From positions 1 to 64,000 of the forward strand of contig JAIBCL010000020.1 in NCBI GenBank assembly GCA_019694165.1: 64,000 bases of DNA, given 5' to 3'. Positions within the stretch are counted from its first letter, which is position 1. Every line of letters begins with the position of its first letter. This document shows, one piece after another, positions 26,310 through 35,161 of this stretch. The translations under genes were made by a program, and so were the position numbers. Source of the DNA: Verrucomicrobiaceae bacterium. GTDB taxonomy: Bacteria > Verrucomicrobiota > Verrucomicrobiia > Verrucomicrobiales > Verrucomicrobiaceae. The notes beneath the pieces were generated by a model, which saw nothing but the letters and a program-made list of their open reading frames with translations, made no database searches and was not told where the DNA came from.

Positions 26310-28271
26310 CTACTGCACCGTGATGAACTCGCTGCTGTTGAAGATGACGTGCGCGAGATCGGTGAGGGCCTCAGTTTTGCCGGATGCGAGCGAGCGCTCG
26401 GCAACGAATGCGAGCGCTTGCTCCAGGCGCACCTCGGTAGGCTGACGCGACAGCGCGAGCATGAACATCCGACGAATGGCCGCCCTCAAATCAGCGCCAG
26501 CCTCCCGCATGGCGCGCTTCGCGAGAAATGCGGCCTGGTCTTCCACGAACTCGTCATTCATCAGCACGAGCGCCTGCGTGGGCACGGTGCTCTGAGTGCG
26601 CAGGGCGCAACTGTCGGTGGTCGTGGGTGCGTCGAAGAGTTCGAGGGCCGGCATGAGCAATTGACGCTTCACGTAGATGTAAACACTGCGCCGCCATTGC
26701 TCCGGTCCCTCCTGTTTGATCGCGGGCCACTTGTTTCTTTGGCTCGCTTCGAGCAGGTCGGCACGAATGCGCGGCTTGAAGCCGGGGCCGCCGGGCTCGA
26801 GGTTCAGCTTGCCGCTTGCGGCGAGAATGGTGTCGCGGATGACCTCGGCTTCCATGCGCTGGAGGGAGTCATAACGAAGGGCGTGCGGCTGGGCGCGAGA
26901 TTGCCGGTACGTCGCGCTCATTACCATCAGCTTGTGCAACGGCTTCAGGTGGCCGCCGTTCTCGATGAGGCTTGAGGCGAGCCAGTCGAGCAATTCCGGA
27001 TGCGTCGGCTTTGCTCCCGTGAATCCGAAATTGCTCGGCGTGGCGACGATGCCGGCGCCGAAATGATGTTGCCAAAGCCGGTTCGCCATCACCCGCCACG
27101 TCAGCGGATTCTCCGGGGACGCGAGCCACCCGGCCAGCGCGCGACGACGCAATGACGTCTTTGCCGCCGGCTGCTGAAACGCGAACGACTTGGCGCCGAG
27201 CACGACGGGTGCCACTGGCCGCACTTCCTCGCCCTTGTTCGCCGCGCTGCCACGCAGCAGGATGTGCGTCGTCGGCACCTGCGGTTTTGTCTCGATGAGC
27301 GCCATGACTTTGTTCGCGTCTTTGATGTCCTTGTCGTTCACATCCTTCGCGCCTTTGCCGAGTCCGAGCTTCTCGGCGCCGTTGAAGACCGCCATCAGTC
27401 CGTAGTAGTCGCGCTGCAGCAGCGGATCGGTTTTGTGATCGTGACAGCGCGCGCAACCGATCGTGAGGCCGAGGAAAACACTGCCAGTGGTCGAGATCAC
27501 GTCGTCGAGTTGATCCACGCGATACTGCTCCAAGGCTTCCTTCGTCTTGCCCATGTTGTCGTCGTTGCTCTGTCCGTTTCGGCAGAAGCCGGTGGCGATG
27601 AGCGACTGCTCGTCCGCTCCCTCCACCTCATCGCCCGCAAGCTGCTCGGCAATGAAGCGCGCGTAGGGCTTGTCGTCATTGAAGCTGGCGATGACGTAAT
27701 CGCGATACTTCCACGCGTAAGGCCGGTCGAGATCGTTGTGCACGCCTCCCGTGTCCGCGTAGCGAGCGAGATCCAGCCAGTGGCGCCCCCAGCGCTCGCC
27801 GTAGCGCGGACTGTCGAGCAGGCGATCGACGAGGCGTTCGTAAGAAGAGACAGAAGACAAAAGACTGGAAGACAGAAGACCCGATTGGCCCGACGCCTCA
27901 TGTTTGCTGTCTTGTGTCTTCTCGTCTTCTGTCTCTTTCACGAACGCAGTGACCTCCTCTGGAGTCGGCGGCAGCCCGATGAGATCCAAATACACCCGTC
28001 GTATCAATGTGGCCGCATCCGCTTCCGGTGACGGCTCCAAGCCCGCGCCTTCCAGCTTTGCGAGGACAAACCGGTCCACCTCGTTCCTCGGCCACGCGCC
28101 GTTTTTCACGATCGGCAGCGCCGCCCGGCCCAACGGCTGAAACGCCCAATGCTTCCGGCCCTCTTCGATCGACGGCGGCTTCGCCGCAAAACAAGCGCCG
28201 CACATCACTGTGAGCAAGGCGGCAGCAAGGTTGAGCGGAACTGGAGGGCGAACCATGACGAGCGCATTCAT
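26310..28271 (-). CDS. DUF1549/DUF1553 (PSD1-type) secreted protein
   Basis: The 653-residue protein begins with a signal peptide (MNALVMVRPPVPLNLAAALL). DUF1549 follows (AFQPLGRAALP, RVYLDLIGLPPTPEEV, SPRYGERWGRHWLDLARYAD), with a haem-type CARCHDHK near 275. The C-terminal DUF1553 includes VMANRLWQHHFGAGIV near 395 and STVPTQALVLMND near 580. The N-terminal cytochrome-like PSC domain found in many relatives is missing. Residues about 112-141 are a Ser/Lys-rich insertion encoded by a palindromic DNA segment. The usual DUF1501 neighbour is absent. Function is unproven; relatives occur with sulfatase clusters. Confidence 0.9.
   Translation of the reverse strand: MNALVMVRPPVPLNLAAALLTVMCGACFAAKPPSIEEGRKHWAFQPLGRAALPIVKNGAWPRNEVDRFVLAKLEGAGLEPSPEADAATLIRRVYLDLIGLPPTPEEVTAFVKETEDEKTQDSKHEASGQSGLLSSSLLSSVSSYERLVDRLLDSPRYGERWGRHWLDLARYADTGGVHNDLDRPYAWKYRDYVIASFNDDKPYARFIAEQLAGDEVEGADEQSLIATGFCRNGQSNDDNMGKTKEALEQYRVDQLDDVISTTGSVFLGLTIGCARCHDHKTDPLLQRDYYGLMAVFNGAEKLGLGKGAKDVNDKDIKDANKVMALIETKPQVPTTHILLRGSAANKGEEVRPVAPVVLGAKSFAFQQPAAKTSLRRRALAGWLASPENPLTWRVMANRLWQHHFGAGIVATPSNFGFTGAKPTHPELLDWLASSLIENGGHLKPLHKLMVMSATYRQSRAQPHALRYDSLQRMEAEVIRDTILAASGKLNLEPGGPGFKPRIRADLLEASQRNKWPAIKQEGPEQWRRSVYIYVKRQLLMPALELFDAPTTTDSCALRTQSTVPTQALVLMNDEFVEDQAAFLAKRAMREAGADLRAAIRRMFMLALSRQPTEVRLEQALAFVAERSLASGKTEALTDLAHVIFNSSEFITVQ
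27847..27935. repeat. Palindromic insertion inside the DUF1549/DUF1553 reading frame
   Basis: GAGACAGAAGAC at 27847-27858 has its exact inverse GTCTTCTGTCTC at 27924-27935. Both arms continue with imperfect copies of the GAAGAC word. The stretch is in frame and encodes residues about 112-141 (KETEDEKTQDSKHEASG and a Ser/Leu run), between two conserved DUF1549 blocks. Composition differs sharply from the rest of the gene. Confidence 0.6.
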
Positions 28272-28390
28272 AACGCATGGTCATCAGCACGCCTCGCACG
28301 AAACACACGCCCGGCCAGCATCCGTGATTGATGCAGCCCGGCTTTCAAGCTATCAACCGTGCTCTCTCCACCCTCAACCAACGCCAGCCC

Positions 28391-28660
28391 ATGCCCACCG
28401 TGGAGTTTACGCCCAACCTCGCGCGCCAGACGACGACCCGCAGTTGCCGCGTCGAGGGTGCGACGGTGGCCGATGCGCTGCGTGCCGTGTTCGAGGAACT
28501 GCCCGCGCTGCGCGGCTACGTGCTCGACGACCAGGGCGCCGTGCGCACGCATGTGGTGATTTTTGTCGATGCGGTCGCGGTTTGCGATCGCAAGAACCTC
28601 TCGGATCCGCTGCGCCCGGACTCCGAGGTCTTCGTCATGCAGGCGCTTTCAGGAGGATGA
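28391..28660 (+). CDS. MoaD/ThiS-like beta-grasp protein ending in Gly-Gly
   Basis: This small protein of 89 residues starts MPTVEFTPNLARQ and ends in LSGG. The VEGATVADALRAVFEELPAL stretch and the terminal diglycine are those of MoaD/ThiS sulfur carriers, which are adenylated and thiocarboxylated at the last glycine. No moaE, thiG or E1-like enzyme is adjacent. Its stop is 4 bp from the next gene, and the AGGAGG of its glycine codons serves as that gene's Shine-Dalgarno. I chose ATG 28391 because upstream in-frame codons are non-homologous. Confidence 0.78.
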   Translation: MPTVEFTPNLARQTTTRSCRVEGATVADALRAVFEELPALRGYVLDDQGAVRTHVVIFVDAVAVCDRKNLSDPLRPDSEVFVMQALSGG

Positions 28661-28664
28661 GATC

Positions 28665-29777
28665 ATGAGCGGCAGATTGTTTCTTGGCACCCGAAAGGCA
28701 CTCATCGAAGTGGAGCGTGCATCGAAAGGCTGGCGCATCAAGCGCGCCTCATTCAGCGGTGTTCAGGTCCCGATGCTGCTGCCCGATGCGCGTGACGGCA
28801 CTCTCTACGCAGCCGTCGAGCACGGGCACTACGGCGCCAAATTCCACGCTTCGCGCGATGGCGGCTCGACATGGGAGGAACGCGTTTCGCCCGCCTATCC
28901 GCCGAAGCCGGCGGATGCGCCCGACATCATCTGCTCCATGCGGCAGAAGCCGGTGCCGTGGTCGCTGGAAAAAATCTGGTCGCTCGAAGCCGGCGGCAAA
29001 GACCAGCCCGGCACGCTGTGGTGCGGCACGATTCCCGGGGGCCTGTTCAAATCGAGCGATGCGGGCGCAAGCTGGTCGCTCGTCGAGTCGCTCTGGAACG
29101 AGCCGTCGCGCGCGAAGTGGTTCGGCGGCGGCTACGACTGGCCGGGCATTCACTCCATCGTCGTCGATCCGCGCGATCCGCATCGCATCCTCGTCGCCAT
29201 TTCCTGCGGCGGCGTGTGGGAGACGCTCGATGCCGGCGCGTCGTGGTCTTGCCACGGCAAAGGCATAGTGAATGACTACATGCCGCCTGAACTGGCTGAA
29301 GATCCGGTCGTGCAAGACCCGCACCGCATCGCCATCTGTGCAGCCGCGCCCGACACGATCTGGATGCAGCACCACAACGGCATCTTCCGCTCCACGGACG
29401 GCGGCCGTGCGTGGACTCGCTTCATGAATGCGAATCCCTCGCACTTCGGCTTCGCCGTCGCCGTGCATCCGTGCGATCCGCGGACCGCCTGGTTCGTGCC
29501 CGGCATCAAAGACGAGCAGCGTCTCCCATCCGGCAGGGCTCTCTGCGTCATGCGCACGCGTGATGGTGGCGAGACCTTCGAGCCATGCCGCAAAGGCCTG
29601 CCGCAGGAGCACGCCTATCATCTCGTCTATCGACATTGCCTCGATGTGACGGGAGATGGCCGCACGCTCGCCTTCGGCAGCACCACCGGCTCCGTCTGGA
29701 TCAGCGAGGACGGCGGCGATTCGTGGGGACGCCTCAGCGCCGAGCTGCCGCCGATCTATTGTGTGAGGTTTGAGTAA
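28665..29777 (+). CDS. BNR/WD40-like beta-propeller protein (sialidase-type repeats)
   Basis: This 370-residue protein is built from repeats with Asp-box motifs (SRDGGSTWEE, SSDAGASWSL, TLDAGASWSC, STDGGRAWTR, TRDGGETFEP, SEDGGDSWGR). These define a photosystem-stability/BNR-type propeller. There is no signal peptide, so it should be cytoplasmic, unlike secreted sialidases. No catalytic Arg triad is apparent. Spacing of 4 bp to the MoaD-like gene and a perfect SD at 28651-28656 inside that gene imply coupled expression. Confidence 0.8.
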   Translation: MSGRLFLGTRKALIEVERASKGWRIKRASFSGVQVPMLLPDARDGTLYAAVEHGHYGAKFHASRDGGSTWEERVSPAYPPKPADAPDIICSMRQKPVPWSLEKIWSLEAGGKDQPGTLWCGTIPGGLFKSSDAGASWSLVESLWNEPSRAKWFGGGYDWPGIHSIVVDPRDPHRILVAISCGGVWETLDAGASWSCHGKGIVNDYMPPELAEDPVVQDPHRIAICAAAPDTIWMQHHNGIFRSTDGGRAWTRFMNANPSHFGFAVAVHPCDPRTAWFVPGIKDEQRLPSGRALCVMRTRDGGETFEPCRKGLPQEHAYHLVYRHCLDVTGDGRTLAFGSTTGSVWISEDGGDSWGRLSAELPPIYCVRFE

Positions 29778-29811
29778 CAAGTATTGCGAACGCCCGGCGT
29801 TTGGTGACCGT

Positions 29812-30684
29812 ATGTCCGCTGTGCCTATCGAAAACTCTTCATCGCCCGTTGGCCTCATCGGCCTCGGCTTGATGGGCGGCGCGATGGCTTCACGGCTTCA
29901 GCGAGCGGCGTTCCGATTGCTCGGCTGGGATCGCGATGCAAAGCGCGTGGAGGAGTTCGTGCAAGCCGGCCATGGACGCGCGGGAACAAGCGAAGACGAC
30001 ATCTTTGCGCAATGCACTCGCGTCATATTGAGTCTGCCTGACTCCAATGTCGTGAATGCCGTGCTGCAAAACGGCAACCGCCTGCTGACTGTCGGGCAAG
30101 TCATCGTCGACACATCGACTGGCGATCCGGCGAGTGCTGAAGCGCTGGGGGCAGTGTTGGCGAAGCAAGGTGCTCACTATCTGGATGCGACGGTCTCGGG
30201 CAGCAGCGTGCAGGTGGCTGACGGCTCGGCGGTGCTGATGGTGGGAGGCGATCGTGTGGCGTTCGCGGCTTGCAGCGATTTGTTCGCGCAACTCGGCGCG
30301 AAGACGTTTCACACGGGGCCGTGCGGCAGCGGAGCGAAGGTTAAGCTCGTCACCAATCTCGTGCTCGGACTCAATCGCGCGGCGCTGGCGGAAGGCCTTG
30401 TGTTTGCACGCCAACTCGATCTCGATTCGGTGCTCACACTCGAGATCATGCGCGGCAGCATGGCGTATTCGCGGATCATGGACACGAAGGGCGAGAAAAT
30501 GCTGCGCGAGGATTTCACGCCGCAGGCTCGCTTGTCGCAGCACTTGAAGGACGTGCGGCTCATGCTGGCTGCGAGCGCGAAGAAACTGCCGCTCAGCGAA
30601 GCGCATCGCACGCTGTTGGAAAGAGCGGAGTCGCTCGGCTGCGGCGATCTCGACAACAGCGCAATCATCAAAGCCTATGAGTAG
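29812..30684 (+). CDS. NAD(P)-dependent beta-hydroxyacid dehydrogenase (3-hydroxyisobutyrate dehydrogenase family)
   Basis: The Rossmann motif is GLIGLGLMGGAMASRL near residue 13. DTSTGDPASAEALG near 105 and DATVSGSSVQVADGSAVLMV near 130 are the family's substrate blocks, and KVKLVTNLVLG near 175 contains the catalytic lysine. It has 290 residues from ATG 29812. The next gene, an MFS transporter, overlaps by 8 bp, suggesting uptake and oxidation of a hydroxy acid. The substrate is not deducible. Confidence 0.87.
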   Translation: MSAVPIENSSSPVGLIGLGLMGGAMASRLQRAAFRLLGWDRDAKRVEEFVQAGHGRAGTSEDDIFAQCTRVILSLPDSNVVNAVLQNGNRLLTVGQVIVDTSTGDPASAEALGAVLAKQGAHYLDATVSGSSVQVADGSAVLMVGGDRVAFAACSDLFAQLGAKTFHTGPCGSGAKVKLVTNLVLGLNRAALAEGLVFARQLDLDSVLTLEIMRGSMAYSRIMDTKGEKMLREDFTPQARLSQHLKDVRLMLAASAKKLPLSEAHRTLLERAESLGCGDLDNSAIIKAYE

Positions 30685-31891
30685 CCGCATACTGACGCTG
30701 CTCGCGGCGCTCCTCGGCCTCATCTTCGCGGGAGTGCAGCTCGGGCTGATGCCCATCGCGTCGCTGTCGGTGTCGAAGTCGCTCATGGGATCCGCCTTCT
30801 CCGCCGGTGCGGGCGGCGACTGGGTGGCGCGCTACACTGCGGCAATGATGCTCGGCGGCGCATTTGGCGGCATTTGGCTCGGAGCGCTCGGTGATCGCAT
30901 CGGTCGAGCGAAGGCCGGCGCGGTGTGCGTGCTGGTTTACTCGGTGTTCGGCGGCGCGGGCGTGTTCGTGCAGTCGCAGGAGCAATTGATCGTGCTGCGC
31001 TTTCTCGCCGGACTCGGCGTCGGTGGCATCTGGCCGAATGGTGTCGCGCTGGTGGCGGAATCTTGGAACAACGCCTCGCGCCCGATGGTCGCCGGCGTGG
31101 CGGGCACGGGATTGAATGTCGGCATCTTCGGCGTGTCGCAGCTCGGTCGCATCTTCACCGTCACGGCAGATTCCTGGCGATGGCTCTTTGAAGTGAGCGC
31201 GGTGTCGATCCTGCTTGGCCTCGCGATGTGGTTTGCCCTGCCGGAATCACCGCGGTGGCAAAGCGCGGGGGCGAAGAAAAGCGGCACCCGCGAGTTGTTT
31301 GGTGCTGCGCTGCGACGTCGCACGCTCATCGGCATCGCCGTCGGCTCGATCCCGATCATCGGTGCGTGGGCCGCGAGCAAGTGGATGATCCCTTGGGCCG
31401 ATGCCGTCGGTGGCGTGGTGCGACCTGGCCTCAAAGCGCTCACGCAGCAGTGGTGGGCCGTCGGTGCCATCCTCGGCAGCTTCTTTGGCGCGCATCTCGC
31501 GGACCTGCTCGGTCGTCGCCTCACCTACGCGCTCATCAGCCTCGGCTCCGTGACGATGACCTGCGGCATCTTCGTGTGGTCGCATCCTGCGCATACGGCC
31601 TTTCTGCCGCTCGTGTTTGTTCAAGGCTTCGTCACCACGCTCTTCTTCGGCTGGTTGCCGCTGTATCTGCCCGAGCTTTTCCCCACTCGCGTGCGCGCCA
31701 GCGGGGCAGGTATGGCGTACAACGCAGGACGATTCATCTCCGCCGCGTGCGTGCTGATGGCCGGTGCCTTTATGGCCTGGAGCGGCGGCGACTACGCAAA
31801 AGTCGGCACCATGACCGGCCTCGTCTATGCGCTCGGGCTCCTTGCCATCTGGTGGGCGCCGGAGACGAAAGGCAAGCCGCTGGAGGATTGA
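30677..31891 (+). CDS. MFS transporter
   Basis: This 404-residue transporter of about twelve segments has the MFS signature GALGDRIGRAKAG near 71 and its second-half equivalent ADLLGRRLTY near 275. LPELFPTRVRASGAG near 330 resembles the sugar/metabolite-H+ symporter group (SP/AAHS type). It overlaps the dehydrogenase gene by 8 bp and is likely its substrate importer. Confidence 0.85.
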   Translation: MSSRILTLLAALLGLIFAGVQLGLMPIASLSVSKSLMGSAFSAGAGGDWVARYTAAMMLGGAFGGIWLGALGDRIGRAKAGAVCVLVYSVFGGAGVFVQSQEQLIVLRFLAGLGVGGIWPNGVALVAESWNNASRPMVAGVAGTGLNVGIFGVSQLGRIFTVTADSWRWLFEVSAVSILLGLAMWFALPESPRWQSAGAKKSGTRELFGAALRRRTLIGIAVGSIPIIGAWAASKWMIPWADAVGGVVRPGLKALTQQWWAVGAILGSFFGAHLADLLGRRLTYALISLGSVTMTCGIFVWSHPAHTAFLPLVFVQGFVTTLFFGWLPLYLPELFPTRVRASGAGMAYNAGRFISAACVLMAGAFMAWSGGDYAKVGTMTGLVYALGLLAIWWAPETKGKPLED

Positions 31892-32047
31892 TTGCCCGGA
31901 TGATCGTGCCGCGTCCCCCTTCCCATTCCGCGAGGCCGAGGAATCGTTCATTTTGCGTGGGGGTTCGCGCTCAAGCCTTTCCCCTTGCCAGTCAGGACCA
32001 TCCCGCTAGCGTTGGGCCTCGCTTACCCACTCAACCATCCCGACTCA

Positions 32048-32593
32048 ATGGCAGTCTCCAAGAAACCGGCGGCCAAGGCCGCGCCGAAGTCTGATCTGAC
32101 CGTCGATCTCAAAGAGATCACGCAGATCGTGGACCTGATGGCGAAGAATGATCTGACTCTTTTCCACTGGGAGCGCGGCTCCGTGAAGCTGGAACTTCGT
32201 CGCGGTGCCGACTTGGACGCGATCAAGGACATCTTCGGACGTATGCCCGCCCCGGCGCCCGTACCTGTCGCCATGACGGCCGCACCCGCCGCAGGGCCTG
32301 CCGCGCCCGCTGCCGTGTCCGCCCCGGCGCCCTCCGCAGGCGCGAACGAGCCGATGGGGCCGACGATCAATTCGCCCATGGTGGGCACTTTCTACCGTTC
32401 CTCGTCGCCGGGCGAGAAGTCCTTCGTGAGCGTGGGCGACCCGGTGGATGAGAACACCACCGTCTGCATCATCGAGGCGATGAAAGTGATGAACGAAATC
32501 AAAGCCGAGATGCGCGGTACCGTGGCCAAGGTCCTCGTCGAAGATGGCAAACCGGTGCAGTACGGGCAGCCGTTGTTTGAATTGAGAGCCTGA
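32048..32593 (+). CDS. accB: Biotin carboxyl carrier protein of acetyl-CoA carboxylase
   Basis: The C-terminal biotinyl domain has the biotinylated lysine in EAMKVMNE. An Ala/Pro-rich linker (about 77-110) joins it to the N-terminal region. It has 181 residues from ATG 32048. It carries biotin between AccC and the carboxyltransferase (accAD not seen here) in malonyl-CoA formation. accC follows after 113 bp that hold interlocking inverted repeats. Confidence 0.95.
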   Translation: MAVSKKPAAKAAPKSDLTVDLKEITQIVDLMAKNDLTLFHWERGSVKLELRRGADLDAIKDIFGRMPAPAPVPVAMTAAPAAGPAAPAAVSAPAPSAGANEPMGPTINSPMVGTFYRSSSPGEKSFVSVGDPVDENTTVCIIEAMKVMNEIKAEMRGTVAKVLVEDGKPVQYGQPLFELRA

Positions 32594-32622
32594 AGCAACG
32601 CCCGTGCCCGCCTTGACTCTGA

Positions 32623-32683
32623 CTTGACGGCTCCCTGACCTCTCCATGCGTCAGGGCAGTCAAGCGGGCAAGGAGCCGTCAAG
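32623..32683. repeat. Interlocking inverted repeats between accB and accC
   Basis: CTTGACGGCTCC (32623-32634) pairs perfectly with GGAGCCGTCAAG (32672-32683). Within it CCCTGAC (32633-32639) pairs with GTCAGGG (32650-32656) around ten bases, and the two stems share two bases. Mutually exclusive folds are possible, so this may be a control structure for accC or a REP-type element. Confidence 0.4.
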
Positions 32684-32706
32684 CAAACCACCGCACCGCA
32701 TCCCCC

Positions 32707-34068
<1,362 letters not shown>

Positions 34069-34189
34069 AGCAGAAGCCGGAGATCAATCTTTCCGGGCGC
34101 AGTGTGGGGGAGATCAGGTTGACGCATTCGTTTGCGTCCTGTTTGTCCTTCGTGTCCCTTGGGGACTTCTTCCCGCATACACCGCTGCC

Positions 34190-35125
34190 ATGAACCGTCG
34201 AACCTGGCTCAAGCAAACCGCCGCCGCCCTGGCCGCACCGGCCGCGTTCGGTGCGCCGCCATCGCCGCCCGCCACGCGCATCATTGACTGCCATGTGCAT
34301 TTCTACGACCCCGCGCGACCCGGCGGCGTGCCGTGGCCGGGCAAAGGCACAAAGCTCTACCGCACAGTCCTGCCGCGGGACTGGTTGGCCGTCGCGTCGC
34401 CGCATGGTGTTCGAGAGACGGTTGTCGTCGAGGCAAGTCCGCTGCTGGAGGACAACCAGTGGATTCTCGACCTCGCGGCGAAGGAGAAATCCGTCGTCGG
34501 CTTCGCCGGCAATCTTGATCTCATAGATCCCGAGTTTGCGGAGCATGTGAAGCGTTTTGCCGGGAACCCGATCTTCCGCGGAATCCGCGCGCGCGGCGGA
34601 CTGGCCAAGTTTGGCGAGGCGCGCGACCAGATCGTGCAGTCGGCCAAGGTGCTGGCCCTGCATGGCCTCGAACTCGATCTCAACGGCCCGTCATCGATGC
34701 TCCCGGCCGCCGCGGAGATCGCGAAGGCTGTGCCTGAACTGCGCATCGTCATCAACCACCTCGGCGGCTCCGGCGACCCACGGGAGATAAACACCGGCTG
34801 GAAGGACAATATCAGGCTCGTCGCCGCGCGGAGGAACGTGTTCATGAAAGTCTCCGCCCTCGTCGAGCAGGTGAAGTGCGGGTGGGGCGCGGCACCGCGC
34901 GATGCCGGCTATTACCTCCCGGTGCTCGATCACCTCTGGGAGAACTTCGGTGCAGACCGCCTCATTTACGGCAGCAACTGGCCCGTGTCCGACAAAGGCG
35001 CGCCTTACGACGTGGTGTTCAGGATTGTGAGCGAGTACTTCAGCGGCAAAGGCCGCGAGGCTTGTGAGAAGTACTTTTGGAAAAACTCGCTGGCAGCGTA
35101 CCAGTGGAGAGAGCGGACTTCCTGA
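34190..35125 (+). CDS. Tat-exported amidohydrolase (amidohydrolase_2 family)
   Basis: The N-terminus MNRRTWLKQTAAALAAPAAF is a Tat-like signal (one RR pair). The TIM-barrel amidohydrolase_2 fold follows: DCHVHFYD (metal-type HxH) near 35, INHLGGSGDP near 190 and LIYGSNWPVS near 265. Relatives include fuconolactonase and other lactone or decarboxylating hydrolases. It has 311 residues. It is a lone gene after accC. Confidence 0.8.
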   Translation: MNRRTWLKQTAAALAAPAAFGAPPSPPATRIIDCHVHFYDPARPGGVPWPGKGTKLYRTVLPRDWLAVASPHGVRETVVVEASPLLEDNQWILDLAAKEKSVVGFAGNLDLIDPEFAEHVKRFAGNPIFRGIRARGGLAKFGEARDQIVQSAKVLALHGLELDLNGPSSMLPAAAEIAKAVPELRIVINHLGGSGDPREINTGWKDNIRLVAARRNVFMKVSALVEQVKCGWGAAPRDAGYYLPVLDHLWENFGADRLIYGSNWPVSDKGAPYDVVFRIVSEYFSGKGREACEKYFWKNSLAAYQWRERTS

Positions 35126-35161
35126 CGGGCCTGTGCTCCGCATCGCCCGGCTCACCGCATC

